DNA of 64,000 bases, taken from contig JAVBWA010000033.1 in NCBI GenBank assembly GCA_036677685.1, positions 74,737 through 138,736 of the forward strand, read 5' to 3'. The notes beneath the pieces were generated by a model. The model saw nothing but the letters and a program-made list of their open reading frames with translations. It did no database searches and was not told where the DNA came from. A program made the position numbers and the translations under genes. Below are positions 41,777-53,861 of the stretch, piece after piece (position 1 is the first letter of the stretch; every line of letters starts with the position of its first letter). This stretch comes from JAQUBU01 sp036677685. GTDB taxonomy: Bacteria; Bacillota; Syntrophomonadia; Syntrophomonadales; Syntrophomonadaceae.

Positions 41777-43306
41777 ATGAAACGAACTGCGCTATTATCC
41801 TTGATGGTCATGATGGTTATAGGCATTTATTCAGGGTTGAGCATGGCTTCAACGCAGGCGGTGGAAATAACTCCCTATGATCAGCTTTCTATCGACTTGA
41901 ACAAGTCAACAGTTGGCGTTATGACCGGGTCGACCAATGAAAAATTAGTCAGGGAAAATTTCAAATCAGCGCAGACGCAGTGTTATGACAGCACTATGGA
42001 TGCCGTGGCCGCCCTCAAGGCCGGACATGTTGAAGTGGTGGTCACTAGCTTTCCAACCGCGCTCAATGTCGCCAAGAACAACCGGGATTTAATGCTGCTT
42101 CCCGATGTTCTGCAATTGGATGATACCGCAATCGCGGTTCAAAAGGAAAATACCCGGCTGCTGGACGAATTAAACGCGGTGTTGCGTGATCTGGCTCAAA
42201 GCGGAACCCTGGAGGATATGCAGAAAAGGTGGATGAAGGAAGATTTTTCACCCTACCAGCCGGCCCAGCTAAATGTCCCCCGGACCGGAGAACCGATCCG
42301 AGTCGGGGTGGATGCGACCCGTGAACCTTTTTGCTTTAGGGATGCCGATGGAACCGTCAGCGGTTTGGATGGTGAATTGGCGCGAAGAATCGCCATTGAG
42401 CTGAACCGGCCGGTTGAATTCTTAGACATGAAGTTTGCCGCTCTAATCCCTGCGCTGCAGTCCGGAAAGACCGATGTTATTATCTCCTTGATGAGTGTGA
42501 CCGATGAACGAAAGAAATTGGTTAATTTTACCATACCTTATTACAAGCAAAAAGTGGTTATGATGGCAAGGGCAGATAACAACCGCATTAATGCAGCTTC
42601 TCAGCCATCTTTCCTCCAAAGCATAGGCAGCAGCTTTTATAGCAACATAATCCTGGAAAACCGCTACTTGCTTATCCTGGACGGGCTAAAGGTTACGGTT
42701 GTCATTACGGTGCTGGCCTGCATCCTGGGAACACTGCTGGGGGCCTTGATATGCTTCATGAGAATGTCCCGGCGCAAGGGATTAAAGCTGTTGGCCCGTG
42801 TTTATATATCGATTTTACGCGGTACACCGGTTCTGGTTTTATTGATGTTTATTTTTTATGTGGCGTTGGCATCGATAAATATCGATCCGGTTCTGGTGGC
42901 GGTTATAACCTTTGCCCTGAATTTTGCGGCTTATGTATCTGAAATGTTTCGAACCGCCATTGGAAGTATTGACAAAGGTCAGAGTGAAGCAGGAATTGCC
43001 GGGGGCTTTACCGGTTTGCAAACCTTTGTCTATATCGTGCTGCCCCAGGCGATAAAGCAGGTCCTGCCGGTTTACAAAGGTGAGTTGATCTCTTTGGCCA
43101 AAATGACTTCAGTTGTAGGTTACATAGCGGTTCAAGATTTGACCAAAGCTAGCGACATTATTCGCAGCCGCACCTTTGACGCTTTTTTCCCGCTGCTGCT
43201 GACCGCCGTATTGTATTTCCTGATTTCATGGCTTCTGCTCTTGTCGCTGGAAGGCTTGGAACGCAAAACCGACCCCAAGGCGAATCGAAAAAAGATGCAA
43301 GAATGA
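41777..43306 (+). CDS. Single receptor-permease fusion of an amino-acid ABC importer
   Basis: ATG 41777 follows GGGAGG. A signal segment (ALLSLMVMMVIGIYSGLSMA) is followed by one receptor module (~35-275; VGVMTGSTNEKLVREN, then IRVGVDATREPFCFRDADG and LDGELARRIAIEL) and a permease (~300-510; RVYISILRGTPVLVLLMFIF, EAGIAGGFTGLQTFVYIVLP). The permease is very close to that of 38540-41557, so the two are paralogues. No ATPase is next to it; it may borrow the one at 37461. There is no lipobox. The phosphatase gene follows after 275 bp in which I see no other gene. Confidence 0.88.
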   Translation: MKRTALLSLMVMMVIGIYSGLSMASTQAVEITPYDQLSIDLNKSTVGVMTGSTNEKLVRENFKSAQTQCYDSTMDAVAALKAGHVEVVVTSFPTALNVAKNNRDLMLLPDVLQLDDTAIAVQKENTRLLDELNAVLRDLAQSGTLEDMQKRWMKEDFSPYQPAQLNVPRTGEPIRVGVDATREPFCFRDADGTVSGLDGELARRIAIELNRPVEFLDMKFAALIPALQSGKTDVIISLMSVTDERKKLVNFTIPYYKQKVVMMARADNNRINAASQPSFLQSIGSSFYSNIILENRYLLILDGLKVTVVITVLACILGTLLGALICFMRMSRRKGLKLLARVYISILRGTPVLVLLMFIFYVALASINIDPVLVAVITFALNFAAYVSEMFRTAIGSIDKGQSEAGIAGGFTGLQTFVYIVLPQAIKQVLPVYKGELISLAKMTSVVGYIAVQDLTKASDIIRSRTFDAFFPLLLTAVLYFLISWLLLLSLEGLERKTDPKANRKKMQE

Positions 43307-43581
43307 TGACTAAAGAAATATGGCGAGTTTGGGAACATCCCAGTGGTTTCAGATACATAAGCACAATTTTTAAAAATATCGGTGTCGCTTTTTTTATGGC
43401 AAAATTACGCAGGAAATTTATGATTGATTATAGAAGTGTCTTCCAAGGTGTATATTAATGGGACCATATTTCAAACGAACGGTTGAACCGCAGTAACCAT
43501 ATCCTTGTATTGAGGAGGAAAATAATAATTGCTTAAAAAGGGTGGAACCAACTGTTGGAAACCTGTTTTGGATAAAAGAAG

Positions 43582-44958
43582 GTGACGCAGATAAATAACA
43601 TTACCGGTTTATGCATAGAGCTGGTCAAAAATATGTCGGTAGTTATTCTGCTGGCTTATGTATTAACCAGAACCAGGGCTTATGCCAGCATCATGTCGAA
43701 AAAAGATGCTACGCTAAAGCAAAAAGTCGGCCTGATCTTTATCTTTGGCATATTTTCCATATACGGTACTTTAAGCGGCATCTCGATCATGGGCGCGATT
43801 GCCAACATCCGGGATCTGGGCCCGGCGATTGCCGGATTGATCGGGGGGCCGTGGGTAGGCGTCGGAGCCGGTTTGATTGGCGGCATCCACCGTTATACCA
43901 TGGGCGGCATAACTTATATACCCTGCTCGGTTTCCACCGTGCTGGCAGGTGTGATAGGCGGCCTCATTTATCAATACCGCAAAGGTGAATTTGTCAGCAT
44001 TAGCGCAGCCGTGGTTTTTATGGCCTTGATGGAAGCTTTGCATATGGGTTTGGCCCTGGTTATTGTTAAACCGTTCAGCCAGATTCTGCCCATCATCCAA
44101 AGTGTAAGCATGCCCATGATTTTGACCAATGCCCTGGGGATGGGCATATTTGCTTTTATCATCCACAACCTGATGACCGAAAGAGAAACCCAGCGTACCA
44201 AGGAACTGATAGAAGGTGAATTAAGCGTCGCCCGCGAAATACAGATGAGCATTGTTCCCAAGATATTCCCGGCTTTTCCGGAAAGGCCGGAGTTCGATGT
44301 GTTTGCCGTTCTCGAACCGGCCAAGGAAGTAGGGGGAGACCTTTATGATTTTTTCCTGTTGGACGATGACCACCTATGTTTCACAGTCGGGGACGTGTCC
44401 GGCAAAGGGGTCCCAGCTTCACTGTTTATGGCGGTTACCAAAACCCTGATCAAAGCCAAGGCGGATATCAAACTGGGTCCCGATGAAATATTGTATCAGG
44501 TGAATAACGAGCTCTGCAAAGACAACGATTCGGGTATGTTTGTCACCGAATTTCTCGGTATATTGACCATATCCTCCGGGGATGTGGTATTCAGTAACGG
44601 TGGCCATAATGTACCCTATCTGCTGAGGAGTAACGGGGCCGTCGAAGCCCTGCCGAAAATACCGGGGATGGCTCTCGGAGTTATGGAAGATGTGGGATAT
44701 GTTCATGCAAATATCTCCCTCAATACCGGGGATAGTCTAGTGCTCTATACCGACGGGGTAACCGAGGCCATGAACCCGGCCGGGGAACTGTTGGATGAAA
44801 GCCGTTTGGAAAATATACTTCGGAAATCGGAGCATAAAACCGCCCAGGAGGAAGTCCGGCATATATTGGACAGCACCCGGCAATTCGTAAACGGGGCCAG
44901 CCAATCGGATGATATTACGATACTGGTAATAAAATATCTGGAACCGAAGCAACGATAA
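43582..44958 (+). CDS. 5TM-LytS-type sensor with SpoIIE (PP2C) phosphatase
   Basis: Residues ~15-205 are a 5TM-5TMR_LYT membrane sensor (GLIFIFGIFSIYGTLSGI, GAIANIRDLGPAIAGLIGG, GGITYIPCSVSTVLAGVIGG). After a short coil (ELSVAREIQMSIVPKIFPAF) comes a SpoIIE-type phosphatase: EVGGDLYDFFLL, VGDVSGKGVPASLFM, NGGHNVPYLL, LYTDGVTEAMN, SDDITILVI. The start is GTG 43582 right after AAAAGAAG; spacing is tight, so ATG 43633 is a possible alternative. With the RsbW-like and STAS genes that follow it makes a complete partner switch: phosphatase, kinase, antagonist. Confidence 0.92.
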   Translation: MTQINNITGLCIELVKNMSVVILLAYVLTRTRAYASIMSKKDATLKQKVGLIFIFGIFSIYGTLSGISIMGAIANIRDLGPAIAGLIGGPWVGVGAGLIGGIHRYTMGGITYIPCSVSTVLAGVIGGLIYQYRKGEFVSISAAVVFMALMEALHMGLALVIVKPFSQILPIIQSVSMPMILTNALGMGIFAFIIHNLMTERETQRTKELIEGELSVAREIQMSIVPKIFPAFPERPEFDVFAVLEPAKEVGGDLYDFFLLDDDHLCFTVGDVSGKGVPASLFMAVTKTLIKAKADIKLGPDEILYQVNNELCKDNDSGMFVTEFLGILTISSGDVVFSNGGHNVPYLLRSNGAVEALPKIPGMALGVMEDVGYVHANISLNTGDSLVLYTDGVTEAMNPAGELLDESRLENILRKSEHKTAQEEVRHILDSTRQFVNGASQSDDITILVIKYLEPKQR

Positions 44959-44989
44959 AAACACTTGTATAAATGGGGAGGAATGGGAT

Positions 44990-45409
44990 TTGAAACACTT
45001 GAATGTTTCCTTGAAAAATAAGCTTGAAGAGATTCCAAACCTAGCCCAGGCCATTGAAAATTTTGCGGAAGCCAATAACCTGCCGGAACATACGGTTTTT
45101 CAAATAAACCTGTGTTTAGATGAACTGCTGACCAATACGATCAGCTATGGGTTTCCGGAGGGCGGCGAACACGAAATCCCGGTCACCATAACCCTACAGG
45201 GGGAAATGCTGGTGATTAACCTGCGTGATGACGGCCTGGCTTTTAACCCCTTGGAGCGGTCGGAACCGGACACCAGTCAGGGCATTGAAGAACGGCCCAT
45301 TGGAGGTCTGGGCATACATCTGGTTCGTAATATGATGGACGAAATTGAGTACCGGCGCGAGTCAGGTCAAAATGTGCTGGTAATGAAAAAGCAATTAAAC
45401 AATATATAA
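44990..45409 (+). CDS. RsbW-like serine kinase / anti-sigma factor
   Basis: This is a 139-residue HATPase_c_2 protein with well kept ATP-binding motifs: the N-box in INLCLDELLTNTISYGFPEG, the G1 box LRDDGLAFNP, and GGLGIHLVRNMMDEIEYRR. The start is TTG 44990 with GGGGAGG eight bases upstream. Such kinases phosphorylate a STAS antagonist and bind a sigma factor or another target. No sigma-B-type gene lies in the window, so the output may be non-transcriptional, perhaps through the fused HATPase domains on the nearby transporters. Confidence 0.9.
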   Translation: MKHLNVSLKNKLEEIPNLAQAIENFAEANNLPEHTVFQINLCLDELLTNTISYGFPEGGEHEIPVTITLQGEMLVINLRDDGLAFNPLERSEPDTSQGIEERPIGGLGIHLVRNMMDEIEYRRESGQNVLVMKKQLNNI

Positions 45410-45424
45410 TGAGGAGGCTTTTAC

Positions 45425-45757
45425 ATGAATATCAAAGAAGCTAAAAAAGAAAAGGCAACAGTGCTGGCAATTGAAGGAAGATTGGATTCAAGCACCTCGG
45501 GCGAATTGGAGAAAGTGTTTTTAACAGTAATGGATGCCGGGGAGAAAAATATCGTAGTGGATTTTACCGGCATGGATTATATCAGCAGTGCCGGACTTCG
45601 GGTGCTGCTGATGGCAGCTAAAAAAACCTCCAAAGTTGGGGGGAAGGTAGTGCTCACTGCGTTGAGCGCCAATGTGAAAGAAGTCTTCGACATTGCAGGA
45701 TTTAGCAGCATTTTCACCATTTTAGCTTCTCAGGAGGAAGGCCTTAAGGCTTTCTAG
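45425..45757 (+). CDS. STAS-domain anti-anti-sigma factor
   Basis: This is a 110-residue single STAS domain of the RsbV/SpoIIAA type. The phosphorylation site is in MDYISSAGLRVLL, where one of the paired serines is normally the target of the kinase. The N-terminal strand (KATVLAIEGRLDSSTSGELE) and the GFSSIFTI end are typical. It lies 15 bp behind the kinase gene, with GAGGAGG before ATG 45425. It closes the phosphatase-kinase-antagonist set; removal of its phosphate by either SpoIIE protein would free the target of the kinase. Confidence 0.92.
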   Translation: MNIKEAKKEKATVLAIEGRLDSSTSGELEKVFLTVMDAGEKNIVVDFTGMDYISSAGLRVLLMAAKKTSKVGGKVVLTALSANVKEVFDIAGFSSIFTILASQEEGLKAF

Positions 45758-45788
45758 GGCTATATTACGAGGCGGAATGATGTCCCCC

Positions 45789-45896
45789 GCTTCGTTGCAG
45801 CGGTGTGTTGCCCCCTACGGGGACCACTTATATTGATTCCCTTCGGGAATGATTAAATTGTGTTGAAACCGCTAAGCAGTTTCTCCGATGCTAAAA
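45789..45896 (+). ncRNA. Small hairpin element, copy C (with internal insertion)
   Basis: GCTTCGTTGCAGCGGTGTGTTG (45789-45810) and GCAGTTTCTCCGATGCTAAAA (45876-45896) match copy A. AGCGGT (45798-45803) pairs with ACCGCT (45868-45873). Between them about 58 nt are inserted that contain two extra stems (CCCCTACGGGG and TTCCCTTCGGGAA) and repeat GTGTTG at both ends. It sits between the STAS gene and the lipoprotein gene. Confidence 0.45.
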
Positions 45897-45927
45897 ACCA
45901 GACGAACCAAGGGGAGGGCTTCCCCGT

Positions 45928-45975
45928 TCAAAACCCTTCACGCTTGAGCAAGAACTCAGTTGAAGGGTTTCTGCC
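45928..45975 (-). pseudogene. Tail fragment of an M3 peptidase gene
   Basis: Read on the - strand, this gives GRNPSTEFLLKREGF and a stop, compared with GREPSNEALLKREGL near the end of the M3 peptidase at 9911. Twelve of fifteen residues match by eye. Nothing upstream of it (46009 onward) continues the frame, so it would be the leftover 3' end of a lost paralogue. It also forms a 10-bp stem, AAACCCTTCA/TGAAGGGTTT, so a chance match remains possible. Confidence 0.45.
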
Positions 45976-46008
45976 ATGCAGGCACCCGGCGGAAAGGGCG
46001 GATAAAGT

Positions 46009-46989
46009 TTGTTGAAAAATTTTAAATACCTGATTTTATTTATAATACTTACGCTTATAATCGGATGCAGTGCGCAAACATCAAATCAATATGCAGATAA
46101 AAATAACTGGGCAATTTTCCCGGAGAGCAGTCAGCTTAAAAGTGCCGATGTTTTTCTGATTTGTCCCACCGTTTATATGGGTAAGGAAAACTCATTTAAT
46201 ATGGAAATGAACGATACCAAGACCCGCGCCAATTTTGTGGGAGCGCTTAATATGGAAAAAGGGATTTACGAGAATGCTTGCAGCATATATGCGCCTTTCT
46301 ATCGACAGGCAGGGTTAAATACTTATAGCCTTGATTCAACTGAAGCGGAACCATATTTTCAACTGGCTTACAGTGATGTTAAGCAATCATTTGAATATTA
46401 TATGCAAGAATGCAATAATGGCCGGCCCTTGGTTTTAGCAGGCTTTAGCCAGGGTTCGGAAATGCTGCTCCGTTTAATGAAGGAATTATTCCAAAATGAA
46501 AGCTATAACGATCTTCTGGTGGGGGCCTATTTAATCGGCTGGCGAATTACCGAAGAGGATCTTGCCCGGTACCCGTTTTTAAAAATGGCCCGGGGGGCTG
46601 ACGATACCGGTGTCATAATCAGCTTTAATTCCGAAGCGAAATCGGTTAATACGTCACTGATCGTTCCCCGCTCAACCCTGGCTATTAATCCCCTTAATTG
46701 GAAAACTACCGGCGAATATGCTGAGGCGAATTTAAATCTAGGTGCAGTTTTTACTGATTATAACGGAGGAATCTTAAAAGAAATCCCGGCTCTGACCGGG
46801 GCCTATCTTGATCCAGAGCGGGGTACCCTTAAAGTAACCGGCGTATCTTCCGAGGATTATCCGCCCGTATTGGATATTTTTGAAAAAGGCGTATATCATC
46901 TGTATGACTACCAGTTTTTCTACCGCAATCTCCAGCAAAATGTAGCGCTTCGAGTGGATGAATATATAAAATCACACGAAGAACAATGA
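46009..46989 (+). CDS. DUF3089 alpha/beta-hydrolase-like lipoprotein
   Basis: The start is TTG 46009; the signal LIIGCSAQ gives a lipobox with Cys20. The mature part is DUF3089-like: VFLICPTVYMG near the start, YAPFYRQAGL, AYSDVKQSFEYYMQE, and the nucleophile elbow LAGFSQGSEMLLRL with Ser as the likely catalytic residue. Family members are taken for surface esterases or lipases of unknown substrate. The length of 326 residues is usual. It is alone, between the STAS gene and recQ. Confidence 0.85.
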   Translation: MLKNFKYLILFIILTLIIGCSAQTSNQYADKNNWAIFPESSQLKSADVFLICPTVYMGKENSFNMEMNDTKTRANFVGALNMEKGIYENACSIYAPFYRQAGLNTYSLDSTEAEPYFQLAYSDVKQSFEYYMQECNNGRPLVLAGFSQGSEMLLRLMKELFQNESYNDLLVGAYLIGWRITEEDLARYPFLKMARGADDTGVIISFNSEAKSVNTSLIVPRSTLAINPLNWKTTGEYAEANLNLGAVFTDYNGGILKEIPALTGAYLDPERGTLKVTGVSSEDYPPVLDIFEKGVYHLYDYQFFYRNLQQNVALRVDEYIKSHEEQ

Positions 46990-47108
46990 ATAATGGAAAC
47001 AAAAGTGCCCACAAAACTGTTGCCGGCAAATGACCGCCTATATTGACCAACCGCGGAAAAAGATATTCAAAATATTATGTACCGCTTGGCTTATTGAAGT
47101 AGAAGCTG

Positions 47109-49307
47109 CTAATCATGCACTTGGCCGTTTTTAAACAGGGCGATCTTGATGGCAAAATAGTCGACATGCTCAGGCAGGGCTTCCTTGATGGGGGCCAGAC
47201 GGTCTGTGTCCAGTTCTTGCGCCACACGTATGATTTCTTCCTCTTGTTCCGGACTAATAAAAGCTTCCCAATTAACCGGGTATCCATCGGCGGCTGCCCG
47301 CAGCAGATGGCCCTGAATAGTAGTCAAACGCAAATCCCTTTCCCGGGCGATAAGCGGCAGGGATACACCTTCCCGGTAACGCTGCCAGCTTAGAAGATGG
47401 GTGGCAATTTTCATCTCTTTGGAGTCGCCGGTTTTCTTTTCCTCTTTGGCCGCTTTTCCTCGCTTTGGCTTCTTGTCCCTGCTGCCAGAATGCTGGTCTT
47501 GTGCAACTCCATTTTCCACGGCTGCTTCAAAGGAGGTGGGATCGTCCACATAACATCGGATTAGCTCCATAAATTGCAGGCCGTATCGCTCGAATTTGAT
47601 TTCACCCACACCGGTAATCTGCAGCATGTCCTCACGTTCCAGAGGCAGGCGGCTGGACATTTCCCGGAGGGTGGTATCAGGAAATATGACATAGGGGGGC
47701 AGATTGTGCTGGCGGGCTATGTCCTGGCGCAGTCGGCGCAGGGCCTGGAAAATGGTGCTTTCCTGGGAGACTGCAGCAGGAGCTTGGGGCAGCCTGACGA
47801 TAATCCGCTCCCGCTGGTACAAAACTGGAGCCGCTTTGGGAGTAAGTTTAAGTATTGGGTACTGCCCGCTGCTGATGCTGAGATAATCTTCCGCGGCCAG
47901 CAGGTTAATCAGTTCCATGATCTGTTCGATCTTGAGATCGCGCATGATACCGTAAGTGGAGAGTTTATCGAAATCCAGTTCATAGATTCTTTTCTGTTGT
48001 GAGCCCTTGAGTACCGCAGCTACCAAATTACTGCCGTATTGCTGTTTCATTCGATAAATACAGGAAAAGATCTTTTGCGCTTCAATGCTTATGTCACGAA
48101 TCTCATAATCCCTGCAATTATCACAATTGCCACAGTTGTCCGAAGGATATTCCTCGCCGAAATAATTAAGTATATAGGTCCGCAGACAGCGGGGCGTATG
48201 ACAATAATCAATCATCTCCTGCAGCTTGGCATATTCCACCTGCTTTCTATCCGGAGCAAGGTTGCCATGTTCTATGAGGTATTTTTGAATCTGGATGTCG
48301 GAAGCCTGGAATAGCAGGATGCAATCAGCGGCCTGCCCATCTCTTCCGGCTCGTCCCGCTTCCTGGTAATAGGCCTCCAAGTGGCGCGGCATGTTGTGAT
48401 GAATGACAAAACGGACATTCGATTTGTCTATCCCCAGACCGAAGGCGTTGGTGGCCACCATTACCTGAATGCGGTCATGGATAAAGGCTTCCTGGCTGCT
48501 GCTGCGTTCATCATTGCTCAGGCCGGCGTGATATTTGCTCACAGCGAAGCTTTGGGCCTGCAATTCTTCATACAGAGCATCAACCTCCTTGCGGGTGGCA
48601 GCGTAAATTATTCCCGATTGCTCTGTGTGCTCCCGCAGGTAGCGCCTGATAAAACTGCTGCGATCAACGCCTTTGAATATTGAAAACCGCAGGTTGGGGC
48701 GATCAAAGCTGTTTACAAAAATTTGCGCGTGCATGAGCCCCAGGCCTTGGATGATATCCTTTCTGACTTGAGGGGTGGCAGTAGCGGTAAAGGCAGCCAG
48801 TATAGGACGCTGCGGCATATTCTCAATCCAGGAGCCGATGGCCAGATAACTGGGGCGAAAGTCATGTCCCCATTGGGAAACGCAGTGCGCTTCATCGATA
48901 GCGATGAGCGATATGGAAAGCTCTTGCAGCCAGGTCGTGAATTCATCGGATGCCAGGCGCTCTGGAGCAACGTAGAGCAGCTTGTAACGCCCCTGTGCAG
49001 CCTGGTAAAGGCGCGTGCGTACATGACCCGGGGAGAGAGAACTGTTTATGTAAGAAGCGGCTATGCCCTGGACGTCCAGAGCATCCACCTGGTCTTTCAT
49101 CAAGGCGATTAGAGGCGAGATCACCAGGGTGATACCGGGCAACAATAGGGCCGGCAACTGGTAGCACAAGGATTTACCGCCTCCGGTGGGCATTAGCGCC
49201 AGCGTATCACGGGAACTCATGATGCAGTTGATAATGCCCTGCTGCCCGTCTTTATAACTTTCATAGCCGAAATATTTTTTCATAATCTGACTTCTGTCTG
49301 CTTCCAT
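47109..49307 (-). CDS. recQ: ATP-dependent DNA helicase RecQ
   Basis: This is a superfamily 2 3'-5' DNA helicase in the order helicase, zinc-binding RQC, HRDC and a C-terminal helix-turn-helix. Motif I is MPTGGGKSLCYQLPAL, motif II is IAIDEAHCVSQWGHDFRPSY, and motif VI is QEAGRAGRDGQAADCIL. The zinc cysteines are in CHTPRCLRTYIL and CGNCDNC. The HRDC domain is around ~510-600, and the last 100 residues (REGVSLPLIARERDLRLTTI) are the extra HTH of the long Firmicute RecQ. At 732 residues it is intact. GGGAG precedes ATG 49307. Confidence 0.95.
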   Translation of the reverse strand: MEADRSQIMKKYFGYESYKDGQQGIINCIMSSRDTLALMPTGGGKSLCYQLPALLLPGITLVISPLIALMKDQVDALDVQGIAASYINSSLSPGHVRTRLYQAAQGRYKLLYVAPERLASDEFTTWLQELSISLIAIDEAHCVSQWGHDFRPSYLAIGSWIENMPQRPILAAFTATATPQVRKDIIQGLGLMHAQIFVNSFDRPNLRFSIFKGVDRSSFIRRYLREHTEQSGIIYAATRKEVDALYEELQAQSFAVSKYHAGLSNDERSSSQEAFIHDRIQVMVATNAFGLGIDKSNVRFVIHHNMPRHLEAYYQEAGRAGRDGQAADCILLFQASDIQIQKYLIEHGNLAPDRKQVEYAKLQEMIDYCHTPRCLRTYILNYFGEEYPSDNCGNCDNCRDYEIRDISIEAQKIFSCIYRMKQQYGSNLVAAVLKGSQQKRIYELDFDKLSTYGIMRDLKIEQIMELINLLAAEDYLSISSGQYPILKLTPKAAPVLYQRERIIVRLPQAPAAVSQESTIFQALRRLRQDIARQHNLPPYVIFPDTTLREMSSRLPLEREDMLQITGVGEIKFERYGLQFMELIRCYVDDPTSFEAAVENGVAQDQHSGSRDKKPKRGKAAKEEKKTGDSKEMKIATHLLSWQRYREGVSLPLIARERDLRLTTIQGHLLRAAADGYPVNWEAFISPEQEEEIIRVAQELDTDRLAPIKEALPEHVDYFAIKIALFKNGQVHD

Positions 49308-49389
49308 CTATATCGCTCCCAGTCTAAACATTTTTAGATATACAGCTTGACCAGCTTATAAGTACTGTTGCGGTAGCCTATACGTCTAT

Positions 49390-50019
49390 CTAAAAACCTT
49401 TTTGTTCAAATCGCTGCATCAAATCCTGCTCGAATTTTTTCTTGGAATCTTTGTATTCGATCCGAAGCTCTTCGACTATCTGGGTGGAAAATCCCGCCGC
49501 TTCCAATTCCGACTTCATATTGTCCAACTCCGAATTAAATGAACGATCCAGGTTCTCCTGCAAATACGACATGGCTGTGTAATATTTATTGGCGAATTCC
49601 AGTTTATTCAGCTTCCCGACCGGCTTAACCTGCTTATACTCCTCCAATGCTTTAACTGCCAGAATGTTGAGACGTTCATTGGCAAGCTGTTTGAGGGCTT
49701 CAAACCGCAAGGCGTATTTGTTGAAAATGGCTTTTTCATCGTCATTTTTACTTTCCCGGGCCTTTAAAATTTCCGGTCCGCGAAAGTCCCAGACCGGCAG
49801 CATGCTGGATATGTCGCCAGGAGTACCTGAGCTTTCTGGGGTTTCCTTTTTATCGGAACTTATAAGCTGGTCCGGGTCCAAATCACTAAAAAACTCATCC
49901 TTCAGTCCAGGTATTAAATTATCGTAACGTTCTGGGGCTGGGGCCTTATATTTGCCTGCAGCGAAACATATTGCAAGCAAAACTAGAACTACTAACAGAG
50001 CTGGAATAACTCTTTTCAT
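49390..50019 (-). CDS. Signal-anchored hypothetical protein
   Basis: ATG 50019 follows GGAGG; the longer frame from 50061 is not needed. A single N-terminal hydrophobic segment (VIPALLVVLVLLAICFAAG) is followed by a polar, helix-rich region of about 185 residues with many K/E pairs (YALRFEALKQLANERLNIL, FNSELDNMKSELEAAGF), probably a coiled coil outside the membrane. I recognise no family. It is a separate gene between recQ and the carB terminator. Confidence 0.65.
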   Translation of the reverse strand: MKRVIPALLVVLVLLAICFAAGKYKAPAPERYDNLIPGLKDEFFSDLDPDQLISSDKKETPESSGTPGDISSMLPVWDFRGPEILKARESKNDDEKAIFNKYALRFEALKQLANERLNILAVKALEEYKQVKPVGKLNKLEFANKYYTAMSYLQENLDRSFNSELDNMKSELEAAGFSTQIVEELRIEYKDSKKKFEQDLMQRFEQKGF

Positions 50020-50143
50020 AATCGCCTCCGCAACTGTCAAGAATTTACTTGATTGTAGCATTTAAAACGACTTCTTAAAAAGGGCGAACGTAATCCAATG
50101 TTGCTTAACGGCATACCGCTTGTAGAAAAATGAAGTAAACAAA

Positions 50144-50177
50144 ATGCAAAAGCCTTGTGACAACAAGGCTTTTGCAT
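50144..50177 (-). terminator. Terminator downstream of carB
   Basis: ATGCAAAAGCCTTG (50144-50157) and CAAGGCTTTTGCAT (50164-50177) form a perfect 14-bp stem with a 6-nt loop. On the - strand it lies ~100 nt past the carB stop and is followed by a T-rich stretch. Confidence 0.75.
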
Positions 50178-50275
50178 AATCATGGCTTAATCATGCTTTT
50201 ATAAGTGTTGTATTGCAGTGTTGCAGTGGTTAATAGTGTCCGCTCTTTGTGAACTCAGACTAAAAAATACTTATT

Positions 50276-53506
<3,231 letters not shown>

Positions 53507-53591
53507 ATCTTACCTCCAATTCCCAAGCAGAATAATTTTAAACTCTACTCGCAAGGGCTTATATTTATCTATCAACTGTTCATTTTATCAC

Positions 53592-53597
53592 ATTATA
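53592..53597 (-). promoter_or_regulatory. Possible carB -10 box
   Basis: TATAAT on the - strand, 86 nt upstream of the carB start; the -35 is weak. The rest of the 355-bp carB-sbcD gap shows no gene. Confidence 0.3.
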
Positions 53598-53861
53598 TTC
53601 GTTAGTTGAATTATCTCTAAAGCGGGAATTTTGTATACTTAATATTCCAGTCCCTGAGTGATGGTAATTGCCCTTTTAAAGATAATCTGCGCTTTCCCTG
53701 AATTTGTGTTGCAGAGTATTCGCTCACCCGGCTTTGCAAACGGACCCGGGAAATGAAAAAATAACAAGGATTAACGCTGTTTTTGCAGAAGTATGAACTA
53801 TTGGATTGGTATGTTGGAATCCACCGTGGATTTACTTGGGCTTACGAAAGGAGTCCGGACT

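Noticed and set aside
45425..45757. Sigma-B operon
   Set aside because: No sigma-B/F/G-type gene follows the RsbW-like and STAS genes within the window.
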